Assembly: GCF_015694345.1 (NCBI RefSeq) | Contig: NZ_JADQDC010000006.1 | Coordinates: 186,001 to 250,000 of the forward strand | Direction of reading: 5' to 3' | Origin: Novosphingobium jiangmenense | Lineage (GTDB): Bacteria; Pseudomonadota; Alphaproteobacteria; Sphingomonadales; Sphingomonadaceae | Length of the DNA: 64,000 bases | Shown here: one piece after another, positions 34,631 through 49,003 of the stretch | Position numbering within the stretch: position 1 is the first letter of the stretch | Layout: each line of letters starts with the position of its first letter | Notes under the pieces: model-generated | Database searches by the model: none | What the model was told of the DNA's origin: nothing | The model's input: the letters and a program-made list of their open reading frames with translations, nothing else | Program-made: the position numbers and the translations under genes

Positions 34631-36137
34631 CGGGAAGCTCCTCCAGAATTCGCGCCATTGCGGCCAGGTCGAAGCGATCAAGGCATCCGAACAGCCGCGC
34701 GGCGAGGTCTGCGCCCGCAGCGTCCGCCTGTTCGAGGCCCTTGATCTCTTCCTCAAGCCCGCGAACGTGCCCGATACGGATGAGAGACCTGATCCGCTCC
34801 ACCCGTTCGCGCGCGCCTGCGGAAATCGAATGGTCCGATGCAGCGGCACGATTCATGCTCTCTGCCACCGGCTTTATCCAGACCAGTTTCAGCTGCCTGC
34901 CGAGTGCATCGACCAATGCGCCGAGGTCCACAGGCTTGAGCAGAAACGCATCGTGATCGGCCTCTTGCCCAGCCAGTCCATGACGCTCGAAAGCATTTGC
35001 CGAGAGCATCAGCACCGGAAACCTCTCACCTGCATTCCGGCTCAGGCGGGCAGCGACATCCCAACCTGACATGCCCGGCATGCTGACATCGCAGATTACC
35101 GCATCGATCCTGTTTTCGGTAGCGAGCGACAATGCTCCCTGCCCATTGCTGGCCTGCAGGATTATGAAGCCCAGTTCGCCGAGCGCGGTACGCAGGACGG
35201 CGAGATGGTCCGCGTCGTCGTCGACGAGAAGTATCGTCCGGCGCGTGCCTTCGTAACCGGTTGGCCTTGCTGCCTCGGATCCGGACTCGACAAAACCCGA
35301 AACCTGCGAAGCCATGAATCTCAGCGTGAAGCAGCTGCCCCTGCCGGGTTCGCTGTCCAGCCTCAATTCGCCGCCGAGCATTCGTGCGATTGCGCTGGTG
35401 ATGGCAAGCCCAAGCCCTGCACCGGCGCGATCTGCATCGGGTCCGGCTGCCCGCTCATAGGGCACGAAGATCCTCTCCTGCCGCTCTTTCGAAATGCCGG
35501 GGCCGGTATCTTGCACATCGATGGTCGCCACCTGCCCGGACCAGCGCAAAACGATGCGGACTTCCCCGGATTGGGTAAACTTTACCGCATTGGACACCAG
35601 ATTTATCAGCGCCTGGCGAACGCGGCGCTCGTCCATCCGAACGAACTCGGGCAAGCGCGCGGGCAGCTCGCAGGCAAAGCCGAGGCCCTTCTCGGCGGCA
35701 AGCGGCGCAAACATTTCGGCGACCTGTTCGACCACCGCACCCAAGCGGACCACGCCGTTGTCCACCCGGACGATGCCCTGCTCCACCGAGGCGATGTCGA
35801 GCAGGCCTTCGACCAGATTGGTGAGATGTTCGGCGCTGCGGCGGATCACGCGCGCCGCATCGCGAGGATTGACCTCGGCACCGCGCTCGACCAGCTGTGC
35901 GTAACCGTAGATGGCGTTCAGCGGCGATCGGATCTCATGGCTCAGGTTTGCCAGAAACCGGCTTTTCGCCTCGTTCGCCGCTTCCGCCACTGCAACCCGA
36001 CGGCGCAGTTCGAGCATTTCCTCGTCGCCTTGGTCGCTTCGGTCAGGCTGACAGGAAGCGGTTGCCGCTGACACGGGCCCGGCATCCTGCCGAAGCAAAC
36101 CATCCAGCCTGTTTCCGTCCTGACGGAAAGTCACCAT
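34617..36137 (-). CDS. Soluble hybrid histidine kinase with no sensor domain
   Basis: This is a 506-residue protein. The phosphoacceptor H67 is in FLANLSHEIRSPLNAIYG, followed by the HATPase boxes (NLVSNAVKF, DTGPGIS, GAGLGLAI). A receiver domain then occupies about 300-415 (ILLVDDDADHL, ICDVSMPG, LLKPVD), with a helical C-terminal segment of about 70 residues. No membrane helix and no PAS or other sensor precede the dimerisation domain; only about 40 residues with a short coiled-coil (LELRRRVAVAEAANEA) do. Input must therefore come from a partner protein or the C-terminal tail. ATG at 36137. Confidence 0.9.
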   Translation of the reverse strand: MVTFRQDGNRLDGLLRQDAGPVSAATASCQPDRSDQGDEEMLELRRRVAVAEAANEAKSRFLANLSHEIRSPLNAIYGYAQLVERGAEVNPRDAARVIRRSAEHLTNLVEGLLDIASVEQGIVRVDNGVVRLGAVVEQVAEMFAPLAAEKGLGFACELPARLPEFVRMDERRVRQALINLVSNAVKFTQSGEVRIVLRWSGQVATIDVQDTGPGISKERQERIFVPYERAAGPDADRAGAGLGLAITSAIARMLGGELRLDSEPGRGSCFTLRFMASQVSGFVESGSEAARPTGYEGTRRTILLVDDDADHLAVLRTALGELGFIILQASNGQGALSLATENRIDAVICDVSMPGMSGWDVAARLSRNAGERFPVLMLSANAFERHGLAGQEADHDAFLLKPVDLGALVDALGRQLKLVWIKPVAESMNRAAASDHSISAGARERVERIRSLIRIGHVRGLEEEIKGLEQADAAGADLAARLFGCLDRFDLAAMARILEELPDEWR

Positions 36138-36248
36138 AGAAACGACCCCGCGCGCCGTCCTGTTGTTTCCGGCACACGCGGTTTGTGCACTGCAACGAAG
36201 GCAAACTCAACCCCTACACCGGCCCTGTCCGGACATGGGGCACTACTA

Positions 36249-36452
36249 TCAGATCAGCTGGTCGCGCTGCAGGCGCTGCATCAGACGCTCGGCGACGGAA
36301 TGGCGGATTGCCTTGCCCTCGCGAAGCTTCACCCACGTGTTCAGGCCGATTCCGAAGTGATTCTGGATCACCTCGGGTTTCTGGCATTTGAGGATCGATG
36401 CCATCTTGTGAACGACGGCGGGCTCTACCTGTGTAAGACGTGGCGTTGACAT
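36249..36452 (-). CDS. Small DNA-binding-like protein (67 residues)
   Basis: I do not recognise a named family. The 67 residues are mostly helical, and the segment QNHFGIGLNTWVKLREG looks like an XRE-type helix-turn-helix with the turn at FGIGLNTW, where the LN-W-K pattern would form the recognition helix. The C-terminus (AERLMQRLQRDQLI) is a basic helix. GAGGGATC just before the ATG is a good ribosome site, which supports expression. It is upstream of the hybrid kinase on the same strand with about 110 bases between and may regulate it. Confidence 0.55.
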   Translation of the reverse strand: MSTPRLTQVEPAVVHKMASILKCQKPEVIQNHFGIGLNTWVKLREGKAIRHSVAERLMQRLQRDQLI

Positions 36453-36651
36453 GATCCCTCACGACCTATGGTTTCTGTCGACACCATATTTTTTGCACCG
36501 CCCAAGGGGCATACGTCATTTGCCGCATCGCATTACTTGACGGCTGTCATAATTTGACGGGCCGATGTCGGAATTCCCGCGACAATCCGATACGTGACGA
36601 ACCACATCGGATGGCCTAGATGAATGGCATTCAAGGTCGAGGGGACAAGCA

Positions 36652-37191
36652 ATGGCGACGATCGCAGGCAGCGAACAACTGGTCCGTTACAACACTGTTG
36701 CGCGGGCATTTCACGCCGTAATCGCGGCGATGGTCATCTTCAACCTGCTCACCGGAATCTTCGGCGATGCAATCGAGGATATCTGGCAGCCCTTCCCCGC
36801 GCACAAGGCTACCGGAATTCTGATCCTGCTGCTGTCACTCGGACGTCTTGCCTGGCGCTTTACCTGGACCATGCCCGATTGGCCCTCGACCATGGGCAGC
36901 CTGCAGCGCAAGGTTGCCCGCCTCACCCACGGCCTGCTCTACGCGCTGATGCTGATCGTGCCGCTCACCGGCTGGATCTTCTCCTCGGCTGGCAAGTATC
37001 CGCTTTCGATCTACGGCCTGTTCGACTGGCCGAAACTTGCCGTGACCAAGGGCTCTGCCCTGGCCGAAGCCGCCCACGAAGGCCACGAAGTGCTGGGCTT
37101 TCTGATGGCTGGCTTGGTCGTGCTGCATGTTGCTGCAGCGCTGCACCATCATTTTGTCATCAAGGACAACATCTTGCGCCGCATGCTGTAA
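36652..37191 (+). CDS. Cytochrome b561 family protein
   Basis: This is a 179-residue, four-helix membrane protein. Haem-ligand histidines can be placed in helix positions: AFHAVIAAM (about 21), HKATGIL (about 51), LTHGLLYAL (about 92) and VLHVAAALHHHF (about 158). It transfers electrons from quinol or to periplasmic acceptors, as in the CybB/YodB group. AGGGGA precedes the ATG. It stands alone between the small DNA-binding-like gene and the glycogen operon leader. Confidence 0.88.
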   Translation: MATIAGSEQLVRYNTVARAFHAVIAAMVIFNLLTGIFGDAIEDIWQPFPAHKATGILILLLSLGRLAWRFTWTMPDWPSTMGSLQRKVARLTHGLLYALMLIVPLTGWIFSSAGKYPLSIYGLFDWPKLAVTKGSALAEAAHEGHEVLGFLMAGLVVLHVAAALHHHFVIKDNILRRML

Positions 37192-37511
37192 TGCGCAGAC
37201 GTATTCTGCCCGACAAGCATCAGCAAAACCCGTAAGTGCCCCCTACAAGGGATTGGGGGGCCAATGCAGATTGCCACGATCGGCGCGTTCTGTTCACCAG
37301 CAGACCGGACAGGTTGCAATCGCCGCTTGCTCATTTCGGCTGACGTCGCCTACCTTCCCCTGCGGGAGTACGATGCAAGGTCTTGCCTGCTTCACCCGCA
37401 GCATCGCGGGAGAGTTCGGCACACCACCTCGAAAGGTCGGTGCAACAGGCGCCGGGCAGCGGGCTTGAACGTCAGCCTGCTTCCGGCCCCAAGCAGGGTG
37501 GGACTTGCGCG
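37192..37511. other. 320-base leader region of the glycogen operon, structured but without a gene
   Basis: No open frame with coding character is present. A GC-rich hairpin (GCCCCC 37238-37243 with GGGGGC at 37256-37261) lies about 50 bases after the cytochrome b561 stop and may end that transcript. The right half (37360-37487) folds into two strong stem-loops and is described separately. I cannot place a convincing promoter. Confidence 0.5.
37360..37487 (+). promoter_or_regulatory. Structured 5' leader of glgP, possible cis-acting RNA
   Basis: Three folding units are visible on the plus strand. CTGCGGG (37360-37366) pairs with CCCGCAG (37395-37401) around an inner GCAA/TTGC hairpin. Next, GCAC and ACC pair with GGT and GTGC across 37420-37443. 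Last, GCCGG-AGC-GGCT (37451-37465) pairs with AGCC-GCT-CCGGC (37474-37487) in a stem of twelve pairs with small bulges. It ends 24 bases before the glgP ATG. It does not match a riboswitch family I know. Confidence 0.4.
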
Positions 37512-39923
37512 ATGAGCAATGACAAGAATTCCGGTGCCAGCGAGATCGACGAAAAGATCATCGACGTGCTGCGCCACCGCGTCGGCAAGGACGAACGCGC
37601 GGCCAAGCCGCATGACTGGTATACCGCCACCGTCCTTACCCTGCGCGATGCGATCATCGATCAGTGGATGGATTCCACCCGCAAGACCTACGAACAGGGT
37701 GGCAAGCGGGTCTATTACCTCAGCCTCGAATTCCTGATCGGCCGCCTCCTGCGCGATGCCCTCTCCAACATGGGCCTGACCCGCGAAATGGAAAAGGCCT
37801 TGCGCGAGCATGGCTTCGACCTCGCCGCGCTCGAAAATCTCGAGCCTGACGCGGCTCTTGGCAACGGCGGCCTCGGCCGTCTCGCCGCCTGCTTCATGGA
37901 AAGCCTCGCCAGCCTCGACATCCCCGCCTACGGCTACGGCATCCGCTACGTGAACGGCATGTTCCGCCAGCGGATCGACGATGGCTGGCAGGTCGAACTG
38001 CCCGAAACCTGGCTGAGCCACGGCAACCCTTGGGAATTCGATCGTCGCGAGAGCGCCTACATCATCGGCTTCGGTGGCGAGGTCGTCGCCAATGGCGATG
38101 CGGTGGAATGGCGCCCGGCCGAAAAGGTGGAAGCCAGCGCGGTCGACACGCCCGTCGTGGGCTGGCGCGGCAAGCGCGTCAACACCCTGCGCCTGTGGAC
38201 CGCCCACGCCTTCGACCCGCTGCGGCTCGATGCCTTCAACGCCGGCGACCACTTCGGCGCGCTGGCCGAACAGGTCCGCGCCGACAGCCTCGTCCGCGTG
38301 CTCTATCCGGCTGACTCCACCCCCGCCGGGCAGGAACTGCGCCTGCGGCAGGAGTACTTCTTCACCTCGGCCTCGATTCAGGACATCGTCCGCCGCCACG
38401 TCCAGTTCCACGGCGACATCCGCACGCTTCCGGAAAAAGCCGCGATCCAGCTCAACGACACGCACCCTGCCGTCGCCGTTGCGGAACTGATGCGCCTGAT
38501 GGTCGACGTTCACGGCCTGGAATTCAGTGAAGCCTGGGAAGTGACCAAGGCCACTGTCGCCTACACCAACCACACGCTCCTGCCCGAAGCGCTCGAATCC
38601 TGGCCGCTGCCGCTGTTCGAACGCCTGCTCCCGCGCCACATGCAGATCGTCTACGCGATCAACAGCCGCGTCCTGCGCGAGGCCCGCAAGGCCGGGATGG
38701 ACGACGCCGCCATCGCCGCGATCAGCCTCATCGATGAGGGTGGCGAGCGCCGCGTGCGCATGGCCAACCTCGCCTTCACCGGCGCGCACAGTGTCAACGG
38801 CGTGGCGGCGCTGCACACCGACCTGATGAAGACCACCGTCTTCTCCGATCTGCACAAGCTCTATCCCACCCGCATCAACAACAAGACCAACGGCGTCACC
38901 CCGCGCCGCTGGCTGCAGCAGTGCAATCCCGGCCTGACCTCGGTTCTGAAGGACGCGATCGGCCCGGCTTTCCTCGATAACGCCGAAAAACTCTCGGACC
39001 TCAACGCCCTGGCCAACGATGCCGCGCTCGGCGAACGCATTGCCGAGGTCAAGCGCAGCAACAAGATCGCGCTGGCCAAGCACATCAAGGAACTGATGGG
39101 CATCCGCCTCGATCCCGACGCCTTGTTCGACGTCCAGATCAAGCGCATCCACGAATACAAGCGCCAATTGCTCAACCTGATCGAGACGGTCGCGCTCTAC
39201 GATCAGATCCGCAGCCATCCTGAACGTGACTGGGTGCCGCGCGTGAAGATCTTCGGCGGCAAGGCAGCTTCGAGCTACCACAATGCCAAGCTGATCATCA
39301 AACTGGCCAACGACATCGCCCGCCGCGTCAATTCCGATCCTTCGGTCGGCGGTCTGCTGAAGGTCGTGTTCGTCCCGAACTACAACGTCAGCCTGGCCGA
39401 GAAGATCATCCCGGCGGCAGACCTGTCCGAACAGATTTCGACCGCAGGCATGGAAGCCTCGGGCACCGGCAACATGAAGTTCGCCCTCAACGGTGCGCTG
39501 ACCATCGGCACGCTCGATGGTGCGAATATCGAGATCAAGGACCGCGTTGGCGATCCCAACATCGAGATCTTCGGCCTGACCGCGCAGGAAGTCGAGGACA
39601 TGCGCGCGCAGGGCTACAACCCGCGCGAAGTCATCGAGGCCTCGCGCGAGTTGCAGCAGGCCATCGCCGCCATTGCCACCGGCGTGTTCTCGCCCGATGA
39701 TCCGCAGCGTTATGCCGGCCTGATGGGCGGCATCTACGACCACGACTGGTTCATGGTCGCCGCCGACTTCGACAGCTACCACGCCGCCCAGCGCAACATC
39801 GATCGCCGCTGGGAACAGCAGGCAGCCTGGCGCGCTTCGGCAATCCGCAACATAGCCAACGTAGGCTGGTTCTCGTCCGATCGCACGATCGGCGAATATG
39901 CCCGCGATATCTGGGGGGTCTGA
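37512..39923 (+). CDS. glgP: Glycogen phosphorylase
   Basis: This 803-residue enzyme releases glucose-1-phosphate from glycogen ends. It keeps the family's near-full length, with the pyridoxal-phosphate lysine at K656 in EASGTGNMKFALNG. RLAACFMESLA and the glycogen/phosphate motifs DTHPAVAV and RIHEYKRQLLN are also present. The ATG at 37512 has only a weak Shine-Dalgarno (GGTGGGA about 12 bases upstream), so translation may depend on the structured leader. It heads the six-gene operon, followed 8 bases later by glgB. Placing the degradative enzyme first with the biosynthetic genes suggests both directions are co-regulated. Confidence 0.96.
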   Translation: MSNDKNSGASEIDEKIIDVLRHRVGKDERAAKPHDWYTATVLTLRDAIIDQWMDSTRKTYEQGGKRVYYLSLEFLIGRLLRDALSNMGLTREMEKALREHGFDLAALENLEPDAALGNGGLGRLAACFMESLASLDIPAYGYGIRYVNGMFRQRIDDGWQVELPETWLSHGNPWEFDRRESAYIIGFGGEVVANGDAVEWRPAEKVEASAVDTPVVGWRGKRVNTLRLWTAHAFDPLRLDAFNAGDHFGALAEQVRADSLVRVLYPADSTPAGQELRLRQEYFFTSASIQDIVRRHVQFHGDIRTLPEKAAIQLNDTHPAVAVAELMRLMVDVHGLEFSEAWEVTKATVAYTNHTLLPEALESWPLPLFERLLPRHMQIVYAINSRVLREARKAGMDDAAIAAISLIDEGGERRVRMANLAFTGAHSVNGVAALHTDLMKTTVFSDLHKLYPTRINNKTNGVTPRRWLQQCNPGLTSVLKDAIGPAFLDNAEKLSDLNALANDAALGERIAEVKRSNKIALAKHIKELMGIRLDPDALFDVQIKRIHEYKRQLLNLIETVALYDQIRSHPERDWVPRVKIFGGKAASSYHNAKLIIKLANDIARRVNSDPSVGGLLKVVFVPNYNVSLAEKIIPAADLSEQISTAGMEASGTGNMKFALNGALTIGTLDGANIEIKDRVGDPNIEIFGLTAQEVEDMRAQGYNPREVIEASRELQQAIAAIATGVFSPDDPQRYAGLMGGIYDHDWFMVAADFDSYHAAQRNIDRRWEQQAAWRASAIRNIANVGWFSSDRTIGEYARDIWGV

Positions 39924-39931
39924 AAGCCAGC

Positions 39932-42097
39932 ATGAAGCCACCGGCGAGCGCCATCGATGCCCTGCTTGACGGGACGCACGCCGACCCCTTCTCGCTTCTC
40001 GGCATCCACGAAGGACCCGAAGGCGCTTTCGCGCGCGCAGTCCTTCCCGGTGCCGAGGAAGCGGTGGCTTGGTCGCTTTCGGGCAAGAAGCTCGGCAAAC
40101 TTACCCGGGTTGACGGACGCGGCCTGTTCGAAGGCAAGGTCAAGGGGCCGCGCCAACCGGTGCGCTATGCCTGCAAGGCAGGCACTCACGAATGGCTGGT
40201 GACCGATCCTTACTCGTTCGGCCCGGTGCTCGGCCCGCTTGACGATTTCTTGATTGCCGAGGGCACCCACCACCGCCTGTTCGACAAGCTGGGCGCGCAC
40301 CTGATCGAGCACGAGGGCGTTTCCGGCGTCCACTTCGCGGTCTGGGCGCCCAACGCGCAAGTCGTGAGCGTGGTCGGCGATTTCAACGATTGGGACCATC
40401 GCCGCCACCCGATGCGCCGCCGCGCGGACATCGGCGTGTGGGAGGTCTTCATCCCCGACATCGGCGAACACCGCACCTACAAGTACCGCGTAGTCAGCGC
40501 CGATGGCACCGTCTTGCCGCTCAAGGCAGATCCCTTCGCGCAAGCGGCGGAATTCCGCCCCAGCACGGCCTCGATCACCGCTCACCCGGTCAAGATGGAC
40601 TGGGGCGATGCCGATCACCGCGCCCATTGGGCCAGTGTCGATGCCCGCCGCCAGCCGATGTCGATCTACGAGGTCCATCCCGGTTCCTGGCAAAAGCCCC
40701 ATGACGAGGGCTTCTACACCTGGGACGAACTGGCCGACCGGCTGATCCCCTACGTCGCGGAAATGGGCTTCACCCACATCGAATTCCTGCCCGTATCCGA
40801 ACACCCCTACGATCCGTCGTGGGGCTATCAGACCACCGGCCTCTATGCCCCCAGCGCACGCTTCGGCCCGCCTGAAGGCTTCGCCCGTTTCGTCGACGGC
40901 GCACACCGCGCCGGCATCTCGGTGTTGATCGACTGGGTGCCCGCGCACTTCCCCACCGACGAACATGGCCTCGTCCGCTTCGACGGCACCGCGCTTTACG
41001 AACACGAAGATCCCCGCCTCGGCTTCCACCCTGACTGGAACACGCTGATCTACAACTTCGGCCGCCGCGAAGTGGTCAGCTTCCTCGTCAACAACGCGCT
41101 GTTCTGGGCCGAGCGCTACCATGTCGACGGCTTGCGCGTCGATGCGGTCGCCTCGATGCTCTACCGCGATTACTCGCGCAAGGCGGGCGAATGGATTCCC
41201 AATGCCGATGGCGGGCGCGAGAACTGGGAAGCGGTCGAATTCCTCAAGGCGATGAATCGCGCGGTCTATGCCAGCCACGCCGGGTTCCTGACAATTGCCG
41301 AGGAATCCACCTCTTGGCCCGGCGTCAGCAAGCCTGCGTTCGACGAAGCGCCGCGCGAACACCTGGGCTTCGGCTTCAAGTGGAACATGGGCTTCATGCA
41401 CGATACGTTGAAGTACATGGCGCGCGATCCGGTCCACCGGCAGTACCATCACGACGAGATCACCTTCGGCCTGATGTACGCCTTCAGCGAAAATTTCGTC
41501 CTGCCGCTGAGCCATGACGAGGTCGTCCACGGCAAGGGTTCGCTCCTCAACAAGATGAGCGGCGACGACTGGCAGAAGTTTGCCAACCTGCGCGCTTACT
41601 ACGGCTTGATGTGGGGTTATCCCGGCAAGAAGCTGCTGTTCATGGGACAGGAATTCGCACAGCGTCGCGAATGGAGCGAAGCGCGCTCGCTCGACTGGGA
41701 CCTGCTCGATGCCCCGGCGCACGAAGGTGTCCGCCGCTGGGTCCGCGATCTCAATCGCGTCTATGCCAGCCGCCCTGCCCTCCACGCCCGCGATTGCGAG
41801 CCCGAGGGCTTCGAATGGCTGGTGGTCGATGACGCGCAGGCCTCGGTCTTCGCATGGCTGCGTAAGGCACCCGGCGCCAAGCCGGTCGCGGTGATCTGCA
41901 ACATGACGCCGCAGGTCCATGGCCACTACCGCCTGCCACTGCCGCACGATGGCGCATGGCGCGAGGTGCTCAACAGCGATGCGCAGGACTACGGTGGTAG
42001 CGGCATCGGCAATCTCGGCCAGGTTAACGCGGAAGGCGGGGCGGCCTTCGTGGTCCTGCCGCCACTGGCCACGCTGATACTCGAATTCCAGGGATAA
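39932..42097 (+). CDS. glgB: 1,4-alpha-glucan branching enzyme
   Basis: This 721-residue GH13 enzyme cuts alpha-1,4 chains and re-attaches them as alpha-1,6 branches. An N-terminal CBM48 domain is at about 130-220 ([21 protein letters not shown]), followed by the barrel. The nucleophile D404 (GLRVDAVAS) and acid/base E457 ([10 protein letters not shown]) fall one residue from the E. coli positions. [14 protein letters not shown] holds the third acid. It starts 8 bases after glgP and ends 16 bases before glgC. Confidence 0.97.
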   Translation: MKPPASAIDALLDGTHADPFSLLGIHEGPEGAFARAVLPGAEEAVAWSLSGKKLGKLTRVDGRGLFEGKVKGPRQPVRYACKAGTHEWLVTDPYSFGPVLGPLDDFLIAEGTHHRLFDKLGAHLIEHEGVSGVHFAVWAPNAQVVSVVGDFNDWDHRRHPMRRRADIGVWEVFIPDIGEHRTYKYRVVSADGTVLPLKADPFAQAAEFRPSTASITAHPVKMDWGDADHRAHWASVDARRQPMSIYEVHPGSWQKPHDEGFYTWDELADRLIPYVAEMGFTHIEFLPVSEHPYDPSWGYQTTGLYAPSARFGPPEGFARFVDGAHRAGISVLIDWVPAHFPTDEHGLVRFDGTALYEHEDPRLGFHPDWNTLIYNFGRREVVSFLVNNALFWAERYHVDGLRVDAVASMLYRDYSRKAGEWIPNADGGRENWEAVEFLKAMNRAVYASHAGFLTIAEESTSWPGVSKPAFDEAPREHLGFGFKWNMGFMHDTLKYMARDPVHRQYHHDEITFGLMYAFSENFVLPLSHDEVVHGKGSLLNKMSGDDWQKFANLRAYYGLMWGYPGKKLLFMGQEFAQRREWSEARSLDWDLLDAPAHEGVRRWVRDLNRVYASRPALHARDCEPEGFEWLVVDDAQASVFAWLRKAPGAKPVAVICNMTPQVHGHYRLPLPHDGAWREVLNSDAQDYGGSGIGNLGQVNAEGGAAFVVLPPLATLILEFQG

Positions 42098-42113
42098 GGA
42101 CGGAGAACAGGGG

Positions 42114-43369
42114 ATGCGCGAAACTTACTCTCAGCCGCTGGCGCGTGATGCAATGGCCTATGTCCTTGCCGGAGGCCGGGGCAGCCGGCTGAAGGAACTG
42201 ACCGACAACCGCGCCAAGCCTGCGGTCTACTTCGGCGGCAAGTCGCGCATCATCGACTTTGCCCTTTCGAACGCGATCAACTCGGGCATTCGCCGCATCG
42301 GCGTTGCCACGCAGTACAAGGCGCACTCGCTGATCCGCCACATGCAGCGCGCGTGGAACTTCATGCGCCCGGAACGCAACGAAAGCTTCGACATCCTCCC
42401 CGCCTCGCAGCGCGTGTCGGAGGATCACTGGTACGAAGGCACCGCCGATGCCGTGTTCCAGAACATCGACATCATCGCCTCCTACGCGCCCAAGTACATG
42501 GTCATCCTCGCGGGCGACCACATCTACAAGATGGACTACGAGCTGATGCTCCGCCAGCACGTGGAGAGCGGCGCTGACGTGACCATCGGCTGCCTTGTCG
42601 TGCCGCGCATGGAAGCCACCGGCTTCGGCGTCATGGCCGTCGACAAGGCTGACACGATCACCGATTTCATTGAAAAGCCAGCCAATCCCCCCGGCATCCC
42701 CGGCAACGAGGAGATGGCGCTGGCTTCCATGGGCATCTACGTGTTCGAGACGAAGTTCCTGTTCCAGATGCTGCAGGAAGACGCGATCGATCCCAATTCG
42801 AGCCGCGATTTCGGCAACGACATCATCCCGAAGATCGTGAAGAACGGCAAGGCCGTCGCTCACCGCTTCACCAATTCCTGCATCCGCGCTGCCGAGGAAA
42901 TCGAGGAATACTGGCGCGATGTCGGCACCCTGGACGCCTATTTCGAGGCCAACCTCGACCTCACCGACACCGTGCCCAAGCTCAACATGTACGACCGCGA
43001 CTGGCCGATCTGGACCGACCAGATCATCGCGGCTCCTGCCAAGTTCGTGCATGACGAGGATGGCCGCCGCGGCATGGCGATCTCGTCGCTGATCAGCCAG
43101 GACTGCATCGTCTCGGGCGCCATCGCCAAGCGCAGCCTGTTGTTTACAGGCGTAAAAATGGGCTCGTTCTCCTCTTGCGAGGAAGCGGTGATTCTGCCCT
43201 ACTGCAACATCGGACGCGGCGCCCGCCTCAGGCGCGTAATCCTCGATTCCGGCGTGCGCATCCCCGAAGGCCTCGTCGTCGGCGAAGATCCTGAGCTCGA
43301 CGCCCGCCGCTTTCGCCGCTCCGAAAGCGGAGTTTGCTTGATTACCAAGCGGATGATCGAACAACTGGC

Positions 43370-43373
<4 letters not shown>
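42114..43373 (+). CDS. glgC: Glucose-1-phosphate adenylyltransferase
   Basis: This 419-residue enzyme makes ADP-glucose from glucose-1-phosphate and ATP, the committed step of glycogen synthesis, and is normally the allosteric control point. The pyrophosphorylase motif [19 protein letters not shown] is at about 18-36. [14 protein letters not shown] and the lysine-bearing FIEKPANPP are in place, as is the C-terminal left-handed beta-helix region. Its last four bases overlap glgA (ATGA). Confidence 0.97.
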
Positions 43374-48236
<4,863 letters not shown>

Positions 48237-48239
48237 GCT

Positions 48240-48887
48240 TCAGGCTCCCAGACGACGCAGGGCGCGGTCGGGGTGGAAGGAGCCGAGCGGGACGCGCTGG
48301 GTGCTTTCGAGAACTACCGGCCAGGGCAGGAGCTGGTTCAGCAGCAGGCGACCGAACGTCCATTCGCCAAGTCCGGATTCGGCATTGATATGGCCCACCT
48401 CGCCCGCGTCGGCAAAGCGGCTGCCCCATGCGCGGGCGAGATGCCGGGCCTGCCCGATGCCCATGTAGGGATCGTTGCGACTGGCAACGAGGATCGACGG
48501 GAACGGCAGTTCTCCGTGCGGAAACGGGGCGAAGCGCGTGAGGCGGCGGTCGATGGGCCGCACTTCCACGTCTGGCGGCGCGACCAGCAGGGCGCCGAGG
48601 ACCTTGCCGTCGGCAGGTTTCTCGAACTCGGCCCACCATGCCACGGCGAGGCAGCCGAGGCTGTGCGCTACGAGCACCACCGGGCGATCCGCCTTGTGCA
48701 CGGCCAAGTTGATCTTGTTGACCCAGGTATTGCGGTGCGGATCGTCCCACAGCCCAAGGTCGATGCGCTCGCAATCGGTGAGGTCCTGCTCCCATTGCGT
48801 CTGCCAATGACCGGGGCCGCTGTTGCCGAGCCCGGGAACGGTGAGGATGAGCGGGTCCTGCCCCGCGAACGAGCGTTGGTGAGTCAT
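48240..48887 (-). CDS. Small alpha/beta hydrolase (RBBP9/YdeN family)
   Basis: This is a 215-residue serine-hydrolase-fold protein. The N-terminus LILTVPGLGNSGPGHWQTQWE is the family's opening, the nucleophile elbow is VAHSLGC at about 73, and the catalytic Asp and His sit in VASRNDPYMG and GEVGHINAESGLG. AGGAGA precedes the ATG at 48887. Members hydrolyse small esters or peptides, with unknown natural substrates. It is convergent with glgX. Confidence 0.86.
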   Translation of the reverse strand: MTHQRSFAGQDPLILTVPGLGNSGPGHWQTQWEQDLTDCERIDLGLWDDPHRNTWVNKINLAVHKADRPVVLVAHSLGCLAVAWWAEFEKPADGKVLGALLVAPPDVEVRPIDRRLTRFAPFPHGELPFPSILVASRNDPYMGIGQARHLARAWGSRFADAGEVGHINAESGLGEWTFGRLLLNQLLPWPVVLESTQRVPLGSFHPDRALRRLGA

Positions 48888-49003
48888 CTGCTATCTCCTG
48901 AAGCGGAAAGCCGGTCGACTCGGATTACGTCCCGACATGCCTCACAGATAACTCAACTAATTTGATAGACAAGAGGGCTGCGCCGGAGCGCAGGCGATTT
49001 GCG

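Noticed and set aside
36537..36565. Two TTGACGG copies upstream of cytochrome b561 as tandem promoters
   Set aside because: Neither has a -10 box at 16-18 bases, so the repeat alone is not enough.
37403..37450. Resemblance to a glycine riboswitch (GGGAGAG ... CACACC)
   Set aside because: The conserved CCGAAGG core and UCUCAGG element of that aptamer are missing, and only one half-site would exist.
37392..39941. An 849-codon minus-strand frame opposite glgP
   Set aside because: It is a shadow of the phosphorylase codon pattern with no motifs.
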